Source: Clavibacter sp. B3I6 | GTDB lineage: Bacteria > Actinomycetota > Actinomycetes > Actinomycetales > Microbacteriaceae | Length of the DNA: 64,000 nt | NCBI RefSeq assembly: GCF_030816895.1 | Contig: NZ_JAUSYL010000001.1 | Coordinates: forward strand, 2,294,001 to 2,358,000 | Direction of reading: 5' to 3' | Part shown: piece by piece, positions 33,683 to 42,310 of the stretch | How the letters are laid out: the number at the start of each line of letters is the position of its first letter | Numbering within the stretch: position 1 is the first letter of the stretch | Program-made: the position numbers and the translations under genes | Notes under the pieces: model-generated | Database searches by the model: none | Seen by the model: the letters and a program-made list of their open reading frames with translations, nothing else | Told to the model about the DNA's origin: nothing

Positions 33683-36324
33683 CCGCTCGCCGTCCCGGCC
33701 CACGCCGTCCCGCCCCCGAGGCGCCCACCGGCCTCGAGAAGTACGACCGCGTGGCGCAGGAGACGGCCTCCGTCGTGATCCGCCGCTACTCCACCTCCTT
33801 CGGGCTCGCGTCCCGGCTCCTCGGTGCGGACGTCCGCCAGCACATCGAGAACGTGTACGCGCTCGTGCGCGTGGCCGACGAGATCGTCGACGGCGCCGCG
33901 GCCGGCGCGGGCGTGGATCCCGCGCACGTCGAGGGCCTGCTCGACGCCCTCGAGCAGGAGACCGAGGACGCGATGCTCCGCGGCTACAGCGCCAACCTCG
34001 TCGTGCACGCGTTCGCCATCACGGCCCGCCGCGCCGGCTTCGGCGCCGAGCTCACCGCGCCGTTCTTCGCCTCCATGCGGATGGACCTGCGGCGGATGGA
34101 GCACACGCCGGAGTCCTTCACCGAGTACGTGTACGGATCCGCCGAGGTCGTCGGCCTCATGTGCCTGCGCGCGTTCCTGGTCGGTCACGCGACCACCCGG
34201 GCCGAGCGGATCCGCTTCGAGGAGGGCGCCAAGCGCCTCGGCGCCGCGTTCCAGAAGGTCAACTTCCTCCGCGACCTCGCCGCCGACCACGACGCGCTCG
34301 GCCGCAGCTACTTCCCCGGCGTCGACGTCGCCTCCCTCTCGGAGGCCGACAAGGAGCGCATCCTCGACGACATCGACGCCGACCTCCGCATGTCCGGCGC
34401 CGTCATCCCCGACCTCCCCGCCTCGAGCCGCCGCGCCGTCGCGCTCGCGCAGGGCCTGTTCGCGGAGCTCGCCGTGCGCCTCCGCGCCACGCCCGCGGCC
34501 GAGCTGGCGCGCACGCGCGTGCGGGTGCCGGATCCCGTTAAGGCCCGCATCGCGCTCGCCGCCGCCACCGGCGCCGAGCCCTCCGGCGTCGACGGCCGCC
34601 TCGTGCGCCGCTCCCGCGGACCCCGTGCCGACGGCGCCCGCCCGACCCCCGCGTCGCGGCCCGCCGCTTCCGACCCGAACGCGTCCGACCCCGCCCCGTC
34701 CGACCCCGAGCAGCAGGAGAGCGCCATGACCGCACCCACCGCCATCGTGATCGGCGGCGGGATCGCCGGCCTCGCCTCCGCCGCGCTCCTCGCCCGCGAC
34801 GGGTACCGCGTCACCCTCGTCGAGGGCCGCGACCAGGTCGGCGGCCGCGCCGGCTCCTGGGAGAAGGACGGCTTCCGCTTCGACCTCGGCCCCAGCTGGT
34901 ACCTCATGCCCGAGGTGTTCGACCACTTCTTCAAGCTCCTCGGCTCCAGCGCCGCCGAGCAGCTCGACCTCGTGCGCCTGCCCGGCTATCGCGTGCTCTT
35001 CGAGGGCGATCCCGAGCCCATCGACATTCGCGACTCCCGCGAGGCGAACCTCGACCTCTTCGAGAGCGTCGAGCCCGGATCCCGCCCGGCGATGACCCGC
35101 TACCTCGACTCCGCGAAGGAGGTCTACGAGATGGCGAAGAAGCGCTTCCTCTACACGACCTTCGCCGACTACCGGCCGCTGCTGAAGCGCGACGTCGTCG
35201 CCCGCACGGGCACGCTCGCGAAGCTGCTCCTCACGCCGCTGGAGACCCACGTGGCGCGCGCCGTCACGGACCACCGGCTCCGCCAGATCCTCGGCTACCC
35301 GGCCGTGTTCCTCGGCTCCTCGCCGAAGCTCGCGCCGAGCATGTACCACCTCATGAGCCACCTCGACCTCGAGGACGGCGTGCTCTACCCGCAGGGCGGG
35401 CTCATCACCGTCATCGACGCGATCGAGCGGGTGGCGCGCGCGGAGGGCGTCGAGATCCGCACGGGCGCGCCCGTGTCGCGCATCCTCACGGAGCCGGCGA
35501 AGGCCGGTCGCGCCGTCGCGCGCGGCGTGCAGATCACCACCGACGCGGGCACCGAGACGCTCGAGGCCGACGTGGTGGTCTCCACGGCCGACCTGCACCA
35601 CACCGAGACCGAGCTCATCCCCGAGGCGTTCCGCACCTACCCGCAGTCGTACTGGGACAGGGCCACCGCCGGCCCCGGCGCCGTGCTCGTGTACCTCGGC
35701 GTCCGCGGCGAGCTGCCCGAGCTGCACCACCACACGCTGCTGTTCACGGAGGACTGGGACCGCAACTTCTCGCAGATCTTCCCACCGAAGGGCGGCGCCA
35801 CCTCGGTGCCGGATCCCGCCAGCATCTACGTCTGCAAGCCCAGCGCCACCGACGGCTCGGTCGCGCCCGACGGCCACGAGAACGTGTTCATCCTCGTGCC
35901 CATCCCGGCCGACCCGACCATCGGCCGCGGCGGGATCGACGGCGCCGGCGACGCGCGCGTGGAGGAGATCGCCGACCGCGCGATCCAGCAGATCTCCGAC
36001 TGGGCCGGCATCCCCGACCTCGCCGAGCGCATCGTCGTCCGCCGCACCTCGGGCCCCGGCGACTTCCAGGCCGACCTGCACTCCTGGAAGGGCACCATCC
36101 TCGGGCCCGCGCACACGCTGAAGCAGTCGGCCATGTTCCGGGCCGGCAACACGAGCGCGCGGGTCGACGGGCTGCACTACGCCGGCGGATCCACCATCCC
36201 CGGCATCGGCCTGCCCATGTGCCTCATCAGCGCCGAGATCCTCGTGAAGCGCCTCCGCGGCGACGTGTCGACCGGACCCGGCGCCGAGCCCCTCGTGCGC
36301 ACGGTCGGCCGCCCGGTGGTCTGA
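33679..36324 (+). CDS. crtB: Phytoene synthase (CrtB) reading in frame into phytoene desaturase (CrtI)
   Basis: ATG 33679 overlaps the crtE stop. Residues 1-300 are CrtB, joining two GGPP into phytoene: the DxxxD motif is at RVADEIVD, with the second near LRDLAADHD. Then comes a Pro/Ala/Ser linker with repeated SDP units (residues about 310-349). No stop occurs before the crtI ATG at 34726, which is in the same frame, so the sequence encodes an 881-residue CrtB-CrtI fusion. A +1 shift in the linker would instead end crtB at the TGA of 34727-34729, giving the ATGA overlap seen elsewhere in this operon. So it is either a true fusion or the product of an indel. Internal initiation at 34726 is likely in any case. 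Confidence 0.8.
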   Translation: MTARRPGPRRPAPEAPTGLEKYDRVAQETASVVIRRYSTSFGLASRLLGADVRQHIENVYALVRVADEIVDGAAAGAGVDPAHVEGLLDALEQETEDAMLRGYSANLVVHAFAITARRAGFGAELTAPFFASMRMDLRRMEHTPESFTEYVYGSAEVVGLMCLRAFLVGHATTRAERIRFEEGAKRLGAAFQKVNFLRDLAADHDALGRSYFPGVDVASLSEADKERILDDIDADLRMSGAVIPDLPASSRRAVALAQGLFAELAVRLRATPAAELARTRVRVPDPVKARIALAAATGAEPSGVDGRLVRRSRGPRADGARPTPASRPAASDPNASDPAPSDPEQQESAMTAPTAIVIGGGIAGLASAALLARDGYRVTLVEGRDQVGGRAGSWEKDGFRFDLGPSWYLMPEVFDHFFKLLGSSAAEQLDLVRLPGYRVLFEGDPEPIDIRDSREANLDLFESVEPGSRPAMTRYLDSAKEVYEMAKKRFLYTTFADYRPLLKRDVVARTGTLAKLLLTPLETHVARAVTDHRLRQILGYPAVFLGSSPKLAPSMYHLMSHLDLEDGVLYPQGGLITVIDAIERVARAEGVEIRTGAPVSRILTEPAKAGRAVARGVQITTDAGTETLEADVVVSTADLHHTETELIPEAFRTYPQSYWDRATAGPGAVLVYLGVRGELPELHHHTLLFTEDWDRNFSQIFPPKGGATSVPDPASIYVCKPSATDGSVAPDGHENVFILVPIPADPTIGRGGIDGAGDARVEEIADRAIQQISDWAGIPDLAERIVVRRTSGPGDFQADLHSWKGTILGPAHTLKQSAMFRAGNTSARVDGLHYAGGSTIPGIGLPMCLISAEILVKRLRGDVSTGPGAEPLVRTVGRPVV
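34715..34728 (+). promoter_or_regulatory. Internal ribosome site and start of crtI
   Basis: CAGGAGAGCGCC directly precedes ATG 34726. This is a proper GGAG site at normal spacing inside the crtB reading frame. It indicates that CrtI can be made as a separate protein even though the upstream frame has no stop. Confidence 0.65.
34726..36324 (+). CDS. crtI: Phytoene desaturase (separate product from the internal start)
   Basis: 532-residue FAD-dependent desaturase converting phytoene to lycopene. The N-terminal dinucleotide motif is IGGGIAGLASAALLARDGY (residues 9-27) with GGRAGSW after it. The C-terminal carotenoid desaturase signature is HYAGGSTIPGIGLPMCLISA, near residues 485-505. The length suits a bacterial CrtI. 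Its own ribosome site supports separate translation; see the crtB entry for the in-frame fusion. The stop overlaps crtYe by one base (TGATG). Confidence 0.88.
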   Translation: MTAPTAIVIGGGIAGLASAALLARDGYRVTLVEGRDQVGGRAGSWEKDGFRFDLGPSWYLMPEVFDHFFKLLGSSAAEQLDLVRLPGYRVLFEGDPEPIDIRDSREANLDLFESVEPGSRPAMTRYLDSAKEVYEMAKKRFLYTTFADYRPLLKRDVVARTGTLAKLLLTPLETHVARAVTDHRLRQILGYPAVFLGSSPKLAPSMYHLMSHLDLEDGVLYPQGGLITVIDAIERVARAEGVEIRTGAPVSRILTEPAKAGRAVARGVQITTDAGTETLEADVVVSTADLHHTETELIPEAFRTYPQSYWDRATAGPGAVLVYLGVRGELPELHHHTLLFTEDWDRNFSQIFPPKGGATSVPDPASIYVCKPSATDGSVAPDGHENVFILVPIPADPTIGRGGIDGAGDARVEEIADRAIQQISDWAGIPDLAERIVVRRTSGPGDFQADLHSWKGTILGPAHTLKQSAMFRAGNTSARVDGLHYAGGSTIPGIGLPMCLISAEILVKRLRGDVSTGPGAEPLVRTVGRPVV

Positions 36325-36668
36325 TGGGGCTCGTCTACCTGGCGCTGCTCCTCGTCACCATCGGCTGCATGATGCTCCTCGACCGGCGCTGGCGGCTGTT
36401 CTTCTGGCGCGACCGCACGGCCGCGGCGCTCACCACCCTCATCGGCGTCGCGTTCTTCCTCGCGTGGGACGTCGCCGGCATCTCCCAGGGCATCTTCTTC
36501 CGCGGCGAGACGGAGTTCATGACGGGGATCCTCGTGGGCCCGGAGCTGCCGGTCGAGGAGGTCTTCTTCCTCACGCTGCTCTGCTACCTCACGATGAACC
36601 TCGTCAACGGGTTCAGCCGCCTCGCCGACCACCACGTCGCCCGGGCGAGGGAGCGCGCGAACCGATGA
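36324..36668 (+). CDS. crtYe: C50 carotenoid cyclase subunit (CrtYe)
   Basis: 114-residue membrane protein with three predicted helices, half of the heterodimeric cyclase that closes the rings of C50 carotenoids. The lycopene-cyclase-domain motif PVEEVFFLTLLCYLTMN is visible near residue 75. ATG 36324 uses the A of the crtI TGA, and the end overlaps crtYf by ATGA. Called crtYe in Corynebacterium-type clusters (lbtA-like in some genera). Confidence 0.88.
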   Translation: MGLVYLALLLVTIGCMMLLDRRWRLFFWRDRTAAALTTLIGVAFFLAWDVAGISQGIFFRGETEFMTGILVGPELPVEEVFFLTLLCYLTMNLVNGFSRLADHHVARARERANR

Positions 36669-37033
36669 GCTACCTCGTGCTCGACCTGCTGTTCCTGCTG
36701 CCCGTCGCGGTCGTCGGGTTCCTGTTCCGCCGCCTGCTGCTGCGCGAGGCGGCCGCCGTGCCGTACGGGTCCAGCCGCTTCGACTACCCCGAGTACTACT
36801 GGTACCGGCGGATGCCCGTCGCGATCCTGCTCGTGATGACGCTCGTCTTCGACAACATCATGATCCAGGTGGGCCTCGTGGGCTACGACCCCGACAAGCT
36901 CGTCGGGCTGATCCTCGGCGTCGCCCCCATCGAGGACTTCGCCTACGCGATCGCCGCCCTCGTGCTGCTGCCGGCCGTCTGGTACCTGCTTCGCCGCCGC
37001 CGCGCGGTCTCCGGCATCGAAGCGCATGAGTGA
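36665..37033 (+). CDS. crtYf: C50 carotenoid cyclase subunit (CrtYf)
   Basis: 122-residue partner of CrtYe with three to four membrane helices and the motif LGVAPIEDFAYAI near residue 90, the counterpart of PxE(E/D) in lycopene cyclases. It overlaps crtYe by 4 bases and crtEb by 8 bases, so all are coupled. The ring type (epsilon as in decaprenoxanthin, beta as in C.p.450) cannot be told from sequence alone. Confidence 0.88.
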   Translation: MSYLVLDLLFLLPVAVVGFLFRRLLLREAAAVPYGSSRFDYPEYYWYRRMPVAILLVMTLVFDNIMIQVGLVGYDPDKLVGLILGVAPIEDFAYAIAALVLLPAVWYLLRRRRAVSGIEAHE

Positions 37034-37922
37034 CGTGCGGACGCGACCAGGCGTCGGCGAGGTGCTCCGCACGATCGTCCTCTCGTCGCGCCCGCTCTCC
37101 TGGGTGAACACGGCGTTCCCGTTCGCGGCCGCGTACCTCACGGTCACGCGCGAGCTCGACCTCACGGCCGTGCTCGGCACCCTCTTCTTCCTCGTCCCGT
37201 ACAACCTCGCGATGTACGGCATCAACGACGTCTTCGACTACGAGTCCGACATGCGGAACCCGCGCAAGGGCGGCGTGGAGGGCGCGGTGCTCGCGCGCGC
37301 CATGCACCGGCCCGTGCTCGTCGCGGTGCTCCTCGTCAACCTGCCGTTCCTCGCCTACCTCGTCATCGTGGGCTCGGCCGCCAGCACGGCCGTGCTCGCC
37401 GTGAGCGTCTTCGCCGTGGTCGCGTACTCGCTGAAGGGCCTCCGCTTCAAGGAGCGCCCGATCCTCGACTCGCTCACCTCGAGCACGCACTTCACCTCGC
37501 CCGCGGTCTACGGCATCGTGCTCGCGGGCGGCGCGTTCACTCCCGCGCTGTGGGCGATCCTCGCGGCCTTCTTCCTGTGGGGCGTCGCGTCGCACGCGTT
37601 CGGCGCCGTGCAGGACATCGTGGCCGACCGCGACGGCGGCATCTCCTCCATCGCGACCGTGCTCGGCGGCGCCGCCACCGTGCGGATCGCCGTGCTCGCG
37701 TACGCCGCGGCCGGCCTCGCGATGCTCGCCACCGGGCTGCCGGGGATCATCGCGGCCGTGCTCGTGATCCCGTACATCCTCAGCACGGCGCCCTTCTGGT
37801 CGATCCGGGACGAGGAGGCGGAGGCCGCCAACCGGGGCTGGCGCCGCTTCCTCGGCCTCAACTTCCTGTCCGGCTTCGTGGTGACCCTGCTGCTGATCGT
37901 GTTCTGGCGCACGACCGCCTGA
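37026..37922 (+). CDS. crtEb: Lycopene elongase, UbiA-type prenyltransferase (CrtEb)
   Basis: 298-residue membrane prenyltransferase with about eight helices. The first Asp-rich motif NDVFDYESDMRNPRKGG is near residue 65 and the second is in VQDIVADRDGGISS, near 195. It adds C5 units to both ends of lycopene to make the C50 backbone, the step that defines this pathway. Last gene of the crt operon; no terminator hairpin is obvious in the short gap to the convergent gene. Confidence 0.92.
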   Translation: MSDVRTRPGVGEVLRTIVLSSRPLSWVNTAFPFAAAYLTVTRELDLTAVLGTLFFLVPYNLAMYGINDVFDYESDMRNPRKGGVEGAVLARAMHRPVLVAVLLVNLPFLAYLVIVGSAASTAVLAVSVFAVVAYSLKGLRFKERPILDSLTSSTHFTSPAVYGIVLAGGAFTPALWAILAAFFLWGVASHAFGAVQDIVADRDGGISSIATVLGGAATVRIAVLAYAAAGLAMLATGLPGIIAAVLVIPYILSTAPFWSIRDEEAEAANRGWRRFLGLNFLSGFVVTLLLIVFWRTTA

Positions 37923-37937
37923 GCGCGCCGCCCGCGC

Positions 37938-38258
37938 TCAGTAGTGCGTCGGCATCATCCCGGTCGCGAGCTCGCGCCGGCGCCGGGCGTGCTCGCCCGC
38001 GAACGACAGCAGCTCCATGTCGTGCTCCCGCATCCAGGCGATCGCGGCGTCCAGCGTGACCGCGGTCGAGACCCAGACGCGCCGGCCGGAGTCGTCGACC
38101 GCGTCGGCGTACACCTCGAAGACGGGTGCGGACCCGGCGGCGCGCGCGGTGGGCACGACGTAGCCGAGCACGGGCTGCGACGCGACCTGGACGCGCCAGG
38201 CGCCCTGGTGGAATCGGGCGTGCGGGTGGTGGTCGAGGGGCTCGGGCTCGCGGATCAT
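37938..38258 (-). CDS. Hypothetical protein, 106 aa
   Basis: Small basic protein, not recognised. It contains a stretch like FHQGAWRVQVASQPVLGYVV and a helical end (AIAWMREHDMELLSFAGEHA). ATG 38258 has GGAG 8 bases upstream; the frame is open further but unsupported. It converges on crtEb, with 15 bases between, and is divergent from the SGNH-like protein. Confidence 0.6.
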   Translation of the reverse strand: MIREPEPLDHHPHARFHQGAWRVQVASQPVLGYVVPTARAAGSAPVFEVYADAVDDSGRRVWVSTAVTLDAAIAWMREHDMELLSFAGEHARRRRELATGMMPTHY

Positions 38259-38385
38259 CTGCTGCTCCAGGGGAGGGGACGGGGGCGTGAGCGCCCGGCC
38301 GCGCTCGTGGACGACGATAGGCTCGGCGTCCGACACGGGGGCGTCGGCGATGATGGACGTGACGCCCTCCCGAACCCAGGAGCCC

Positions 38386-39117
38386 ATGCCCCCGCCGATC
38401 CGGATCCTCCACCAGGCCGTCCGCCCCTTCGTGGCGGCCAGCCTGCGCGGCGGCATCCCCACCCCGCTCACCGCCGCGGTGCCCACGGACGCACCCGTCG
38501 GCGTCGTCCCGGGACCGGATCCGGACCGGATCCTCGTGCTCGGCGGCATCGGCGGATCCGGCGTGGGCCTCCGCACGCACGCCGAGGGCGTCGCCGCGCA
38601 GTCGGCCCGGGCGCTCGCGGGGATCACCGGGCGCGGCGTCGCCTGGCGCACCGTGCCGCTCGCCGACCAGCACCTCTCCGCCACCCAGGAGGCCGTCCGG
38701 CAGATCACGGAGCTGCACCGCTACGACGTCGTGCTCGTGATGCCCGGGGTCGCCGACGCGCTGGAGCTCGCGCGCATCACGCCGTGGGTCCACCGGCTCG
38801 AGGACCTCCTCGACCACCTCGTGGAGCAGACCGCCGACAACTCGATGGTGCTCGTCTCCGACGTCCCGCAGGTGTCGCAGTACGTGGAGGCCGGCGCGTT
38901 CGTGCGCGGCCTGTTCCGCGACCACGCGGCGTACCTGTCCGAGCGGAAGGCCGAGGTCTGCGCGCGGTTCCCGCAGGCCACGTCGATCAAGCTGCCCGAC
39001 GCCGGGCCGATCGACTTCGTGGACGGCGAGTTCCGCTACTCCTCCATGTACCGCCGCTGGGGCGAGCACGTGGGCCGGGTCGTCGCCGACCTGCAGGCGG
39101 AGCGCGGCCACGCCTGA
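38386..39117 (+). CDS. SGNH/GDSL-hydrolase-like protein
   Basis: 243-residue soluble protein. ILVLGGIGGSGVGLRTHAEG near residue 45 looks like a modified GDSL block I, VVLVMPGVADAL is like the later strand, and the C-terminal segment ends with a Trp/His pair (RRWGEHVG). The classic Ser nucleophile order is altered, so hydrolase activity is uncertain. The start was placed at ATG 38386, which has AGGAG 5 bases before it. Earlier ATGs at 38353 and 38356 are possible. Confidence 0.6.
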   Translation: MPPPIRILHQAVRPFVAASLRGGIPTPLTAAVPTDAPVGVVPGPDPDRILVLGGIGGSGVGLRTHAEGVAAQSARALAGITGRGVAWRTVPLADQHLSATQEAVRQITELHRYDVVLVMPGVADALELARITPWVHRLEDLLDHLVEQTADNSMVLVSDVPQVSQYVEAGAFVRGLFRDHAAYLSERKAEVCARFPQATSIKLPDAGPIDFVDGEFRYSSMYRRWGEHVGRVVADLQAERGHA

Positions 39118-39138
39118 CCGGATCCGCCCGGTCGGGTC

Positions 39139-40176
39139 CTAGCGCCCGCGCCGGCCGCCGCGCGGCGGGGGAGTGCGCCGCCCGCCCGCGCCGCCCTTCG
39201 GGGTCGGCTTCGCGCCGCCGGCGCCGCCCTTGCCGGCCGCGCCCGGCTTGCCCGCCGCCTTCCGCGCGGTCTTCTGCGCGGCGGTGGGCTTGCGGCGGTC
39301 GCGCTCGTCGTCGTCGCGCGGCGAGCGGGAGCTCTGCGCCGTGCGCCCGCGGACGATGCCTACGAGCTCCTCGATGTCGGGGGAGGCGTCGCCCTCGCGC
39401 CAGGCCACGGCGATCCGCGTCTCCGGCAGGTCGTGCACGGGCACGGCCACGAGGTCCTTGCGCGCGTGCAGCCGGCCGAGCGCGTGCGGCACGACCACGA
39501 TCCCGACGCCCGCGGCGACCAGGTCGACGGCGCCGGCGACGTCCTCGGGCATGGGCACCGGATCCGCGCCCGCCGTGCGCCCCGCCCAGCCCGGCACCTC
39601 GTCGGCCGGCTGCAGGAGCAGGTCCTCGGCGAGGTCGGAGAGGGCGATCGCGTCGGCGGCGGCGTGCGCGTGGTCCTTGGGCAGGATCGCGACCTGCACC
39701 TCGCCGTACAGCGGCACGACCGTGAGGCCCCGGCCGTCGACGGGGAGGCGGAGGAAGGCGACGTCGACGGATCCGTCGACGAGGGCCGGCGCGGCGTCCG
39801 GCTCGGCGAGGGGCGTGATGCGCAGCGGCACGCCCTCGACGCGCTCGTCCCACGCGCGGGTCCACTTCGCCACGGTCACGCCCGGCACGATCGCGACCAC
39901 GAGGCCGCGCGGCGGGGCGGCGGCCTCGGCGGCGAGGCGCGCGTCCTCCCGGGCGATGGCGGCGCGGGCCTCCTCGAGGCGCGCCTCGCCGTCGGGGCTG
40001 AGGCGCGTGGGGCCGTCGTCGCGCACGAACAGCTCGACGCTCCACAGCGCCTCGAGGTCGAGGATCGAGCGGCTCACGGCGATGCGCGAGACGTTGAGGG
40101 CCTTCGCGGCGCGGGCGAAGTGCAGCTCGTCGGCCACGGCGGCGAAGTGCCGGAGGGCGGTCGGGTCGGCGTCCAC
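39139..40176 (-). CDS. LysR-family regulator with a basic low-complexity tail
   Basis: 345-residue regulator. The N-terminal winged helix-turn-helix is HFAAVADELHFARAAKALNV then SRIAVSRSILDLE (residues 9-42), followed by a LysR substrate-binding domain to about residue 285. The last 55 residues are a Lys/Arg/Ala/Gly/Pro-rich tail resembling actinobacterial histone-like tails, unusual for LysR proteins. The start is GTG 40176, with GAGGGGAC upstream. It is divergent from the DUF5997 gene, a pairing that looks conserved in actinobacteria. Confidence 0.82.
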   Translation of the reverse strand: MDADPTALRHFAAVADELHFARAAKALNVSRIAVSRSILDLEALWSVELFVRDDGPTRLSPDGEARLEEARAAIAREDARLAAEAAAPPRGLVVAIVPGVTVAKWTRAWDERVEGVPLRITPLAEPDAAPALVDGSVDVAFLRLPVDGRGLTVVPLYGEVQVAILPKDHAHAAADAIALSDLAEDLLLQPADEVPGWAGRTAGADPVPMPEDVAGAVDLVAAGVGIVVVPHALGRLHARKDLVAVPVHDLPETRIAVAWREGDASPDIEELVGIVRGRTAQSSRSPRDDDERDRRKPTAAQKTARKAAGKPGAAGKGGAGGAKPTPKGGAGGRRTPPPRGGRRGR

Positions 40177-40278
40177 GGGAGTCCCCTCGGTGGCCCGCTC
40201 GTGGGCGGCGCGGTGAGCGGCGGCGGGTCGATCCAGGCTAGTGCAGGCCGCTCCGGGCCCCGACGGTACCCTGGGCAC

Positions 40279-40710
40279 ATGACGAGCGACGGATCCAGCC
40301 AGACGATGAAGGCCGCGACCGCGGCGAAGAAGCTGGGCGTGCACCTGCCGGCGACCCCGGTGGAGTTCCAGGAGTCGACCCCGTCGCGCGCGGAGCTCGC
40401 CGAGATGACGGAGAACCCGCCCGAGTGGCTCGCCACGCTGCTGCGCGACGGCCCGCACCCGCGCCAGGTGATCGCCGGCAAGCTCGGCGTCTCCATCGCC
40501 GGCCTCGCCCGCGGCGGCGTGACGGAGGCGCTCACCACCGCCCAGATCAAGGAGCTGCTCCAGGCCCCGCCGCAGTGGCTGGTGCAGGAGCGCGCGACGC
40601 AGGCCGAGGTGCGCGAGGAGCAGATCCGCGTGAAGAACCGCGACGCCGGCCGCGCCGCCCTGGCCGCCGAGCGCGAGCGCCAGGAGGGCACCGGCGGCTC
40701 GCGCCGCTGA
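40279..40710 (+). CDS. DUF5997-family protein
   Basis: 143-residue soluble protein. The N-terminal segment TMKAATAAKKLGVHLPATPVEFQ leads into a helix-turn-helix-like region (GKLGVSIAGLARGGVTEALT), and the C-terminus is a charged helix. I assign it to DUF5997 from memory of the family. TACCCT (40267-40272) lies exactly 6 bases before ATG 40279, so it is leaderless. Divergent from the LysR gene, so a functional link is likely. Confidence 0.72.
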   Translation: MTSDGSSQTMKAATAAKKLGVHLPATPVEFQESTPSRAELAEMTENPPEWLATLLRDGPHPRQVIAGKLGVSIAGLARGGVTEALTTAQIKELLQAPPQWLVQERATQAEVREEQIRVKNRDAGRAALAAERERQEGTGGSRR

Positions 40711-40818
40711 CGCCCCGCCCGGCTCCCGACCCGACCCCAGCCCGTCGCCGCGACGCGGAGCGGATCACCCGGGGAGCGCGCCGCCGGGATCCGGGGGCCG
40801 CGTGAGACCCTTGCCCTC

Positions 40819-42282
40819 GTGACCAGTCCGAACGACACGGCCCGTCGCCGCCACGCCGCCGAGCCCGCCGCGCCGGACCCCGCGGCCGTCCTCCCGGCGC
40901 CGCTCACCGGATCACGCGTGCCCGGCACGGTCGGCTCCGTGGTCGTCGCGGCGCTGGTCACGGCGGTGTACGTGCTGTACTCGGCGCTCGAGTGGCGCCG
41001 CTTCACCGTGAAGTCGTGGGACCTCGGCATCTTCACGCAGCTCGCGCAGGACTACTCGCGCCTCGAGGCGCCCATCGTCTCCATCAAGGGCGACGGCTTC
41101 AACCTGCTGGGCGACCACTTCCACCCGATCCTCGTGCTGCTCGGCCCCGTCTACGCGATCTGGCCGCACGCGTTCGCGCTGCTCGTGGTGCAGGCCGTCC
41201 TCATCGGGATCTCGGTGGTCGGCGTCGGTCGCCTGGCCGGCCGCGTCGTGGGCCGGTGGGGCGCGATCACGGTCGCCGCCGCGTACGGGCTGAGCTGGGG
41301 GATCCAGGGCGCCGTGGCGTTCCAGTTCCACGAGATCGCGTTCGCGCTGCCGCTGCTGGCCTTCGCGCTCGACGCGGTCGTCGCCCGCCGCGCCCTCGCC
41401 GGCGCCCTCTGGGCCGCGCCGCTCGTCTTCGTGAAGGAGGACCTCGGGCTCACGGTCGCGGTGCTCGGCGCGATCCTCGCGCTCACCCTCCACCGCCGCG
41501 TCGGCCTCGCGCTCGCCGCCTGGGGCGTGGCGTGGTTCGCGCTGGCGACCGCGGTGATCCTCCCCGCCTTCAACCGCGAGGCCCGCTGGGACTACGCGTC
41601 CAAGCTCGACGCGGGCGGCGCGCTCGCGGATCCGCTCGGCACGATCGCCGGGCTCCTCGTCGCCCCGAAGCTCGAGACGGTCGCCTTCCTCCTCCTCGCG
41701 GGCGCGTTGATCGCCGTGCGCTCGCCCCTCCTCCTGCTCGTGCTGCCGACGCTCGCCTGGCGCTTCCTGTCGCCGACCGAGTCGTACTGGGCGCCCGGCT
41801 ACCACTACGACGCGGTGCTCATGCCGATCGTCTTCGCGGCCGCGATCGACGGCGTCGCCCGCGCCCGGGCGGGACGGCAGAGCTGGCTGCGCACGGCGTC
41901 GCGCGCGACCGTGCCCGTGATCGCCGTGGCCGCGATCGCCCTGGGCATGCGCTCGCCGATGGCCGAGCTCGCGGGCCCGACCCTCTGGCAGCCGGCGCCG
42001 CGCGCGGCCGAGGCCCAGGAGGCCCTCGACCTGGTGCCCGCCGGCGCGAGCGTCCTCAGCGACATCGGCCTCATGTCGTACCTCGTCGACGACCACGAGG
42101 TGTTCTGGCTCGGCAACCCCGGCAACCCGGCGCCGCAGTACGTCGTCATCGACACGCTCGGCGGCGGCCTCGGCCCGGGTGCGCTCGACGCCGTCCGGTA
42201 CGGCGAGGCGACGCAGGCGGGCACGACGTACGAGATGGTCTACGCCGACGCCGGGTACCAGGTGGCGCGCCGGGTCTCGTAG
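40819..42282 (+). CDS. DUF2079 membrane protein
   Basis: 487-residue integral membrane protein with about ten helices. The DUF2079 signature region is seen in KSWDLGIFTQLAQDYSRLEA and FQFHEIAFALPLLAFALDAV near residue 180. It resembles GT-C type glycosyltransferases in layout (large first outside loop with acidic residues), but activity is unproven. The start is GTG 40819. A hairpin terminator (42311-42363) closes the unit. Confidence 0.83.
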   Translation: MTSPNDTARRRHAAEPAAPDPAAVLPAPLTGSRVPGTVGSVVVAALVTAVYVLYSALEWRRFTVKSWDLGIFTQLAQDYSRLEAPIVSIKGDGFNLLGDHFHPILVLLGPVYAIWPHAFALLVVQAVLIGISVVGVGRLAGRVVGRWGAITVAAAYGLSWGIQGAVAFQFHEIAFALPLLAFALDAVVARRALAGALWAAPLVFVKEDLGLTVAVLGAILALTLHRRVGLALAAWGVAWFALATAVILPAFNREARWDYASKLDAGGALADPLGTIAGLLVAPKLETVAFLLLAGALIAVRSPLLLLVLPTLAWRFLSPTESYWAPGYHYDAVLMPIVFAAAIDGVARARAGRQSWLRTASRATVPVIAVAAIALGMRSPMAELAGPTLWQPAPRAAEAQEALDLVPAGASVLSDIGLMSYLVDDHEVFWLGNPGNPAPQYVVIDTLGGGLGPGALDAVRYGEATQAGTTYEMVYADAGYQVARRVS

Positions 42283-42310
42283 GGCCCGACGCGAGCCGCT
42301 CGCGGACCCC

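Noticed and set aside
33331..36177. 948-residue minus-strand open frame opposite the crt genes
   Set aside because: Antisense shadow typical of very high GC DNA; no motifs, and the plus strand encodes CrtE/B/I.
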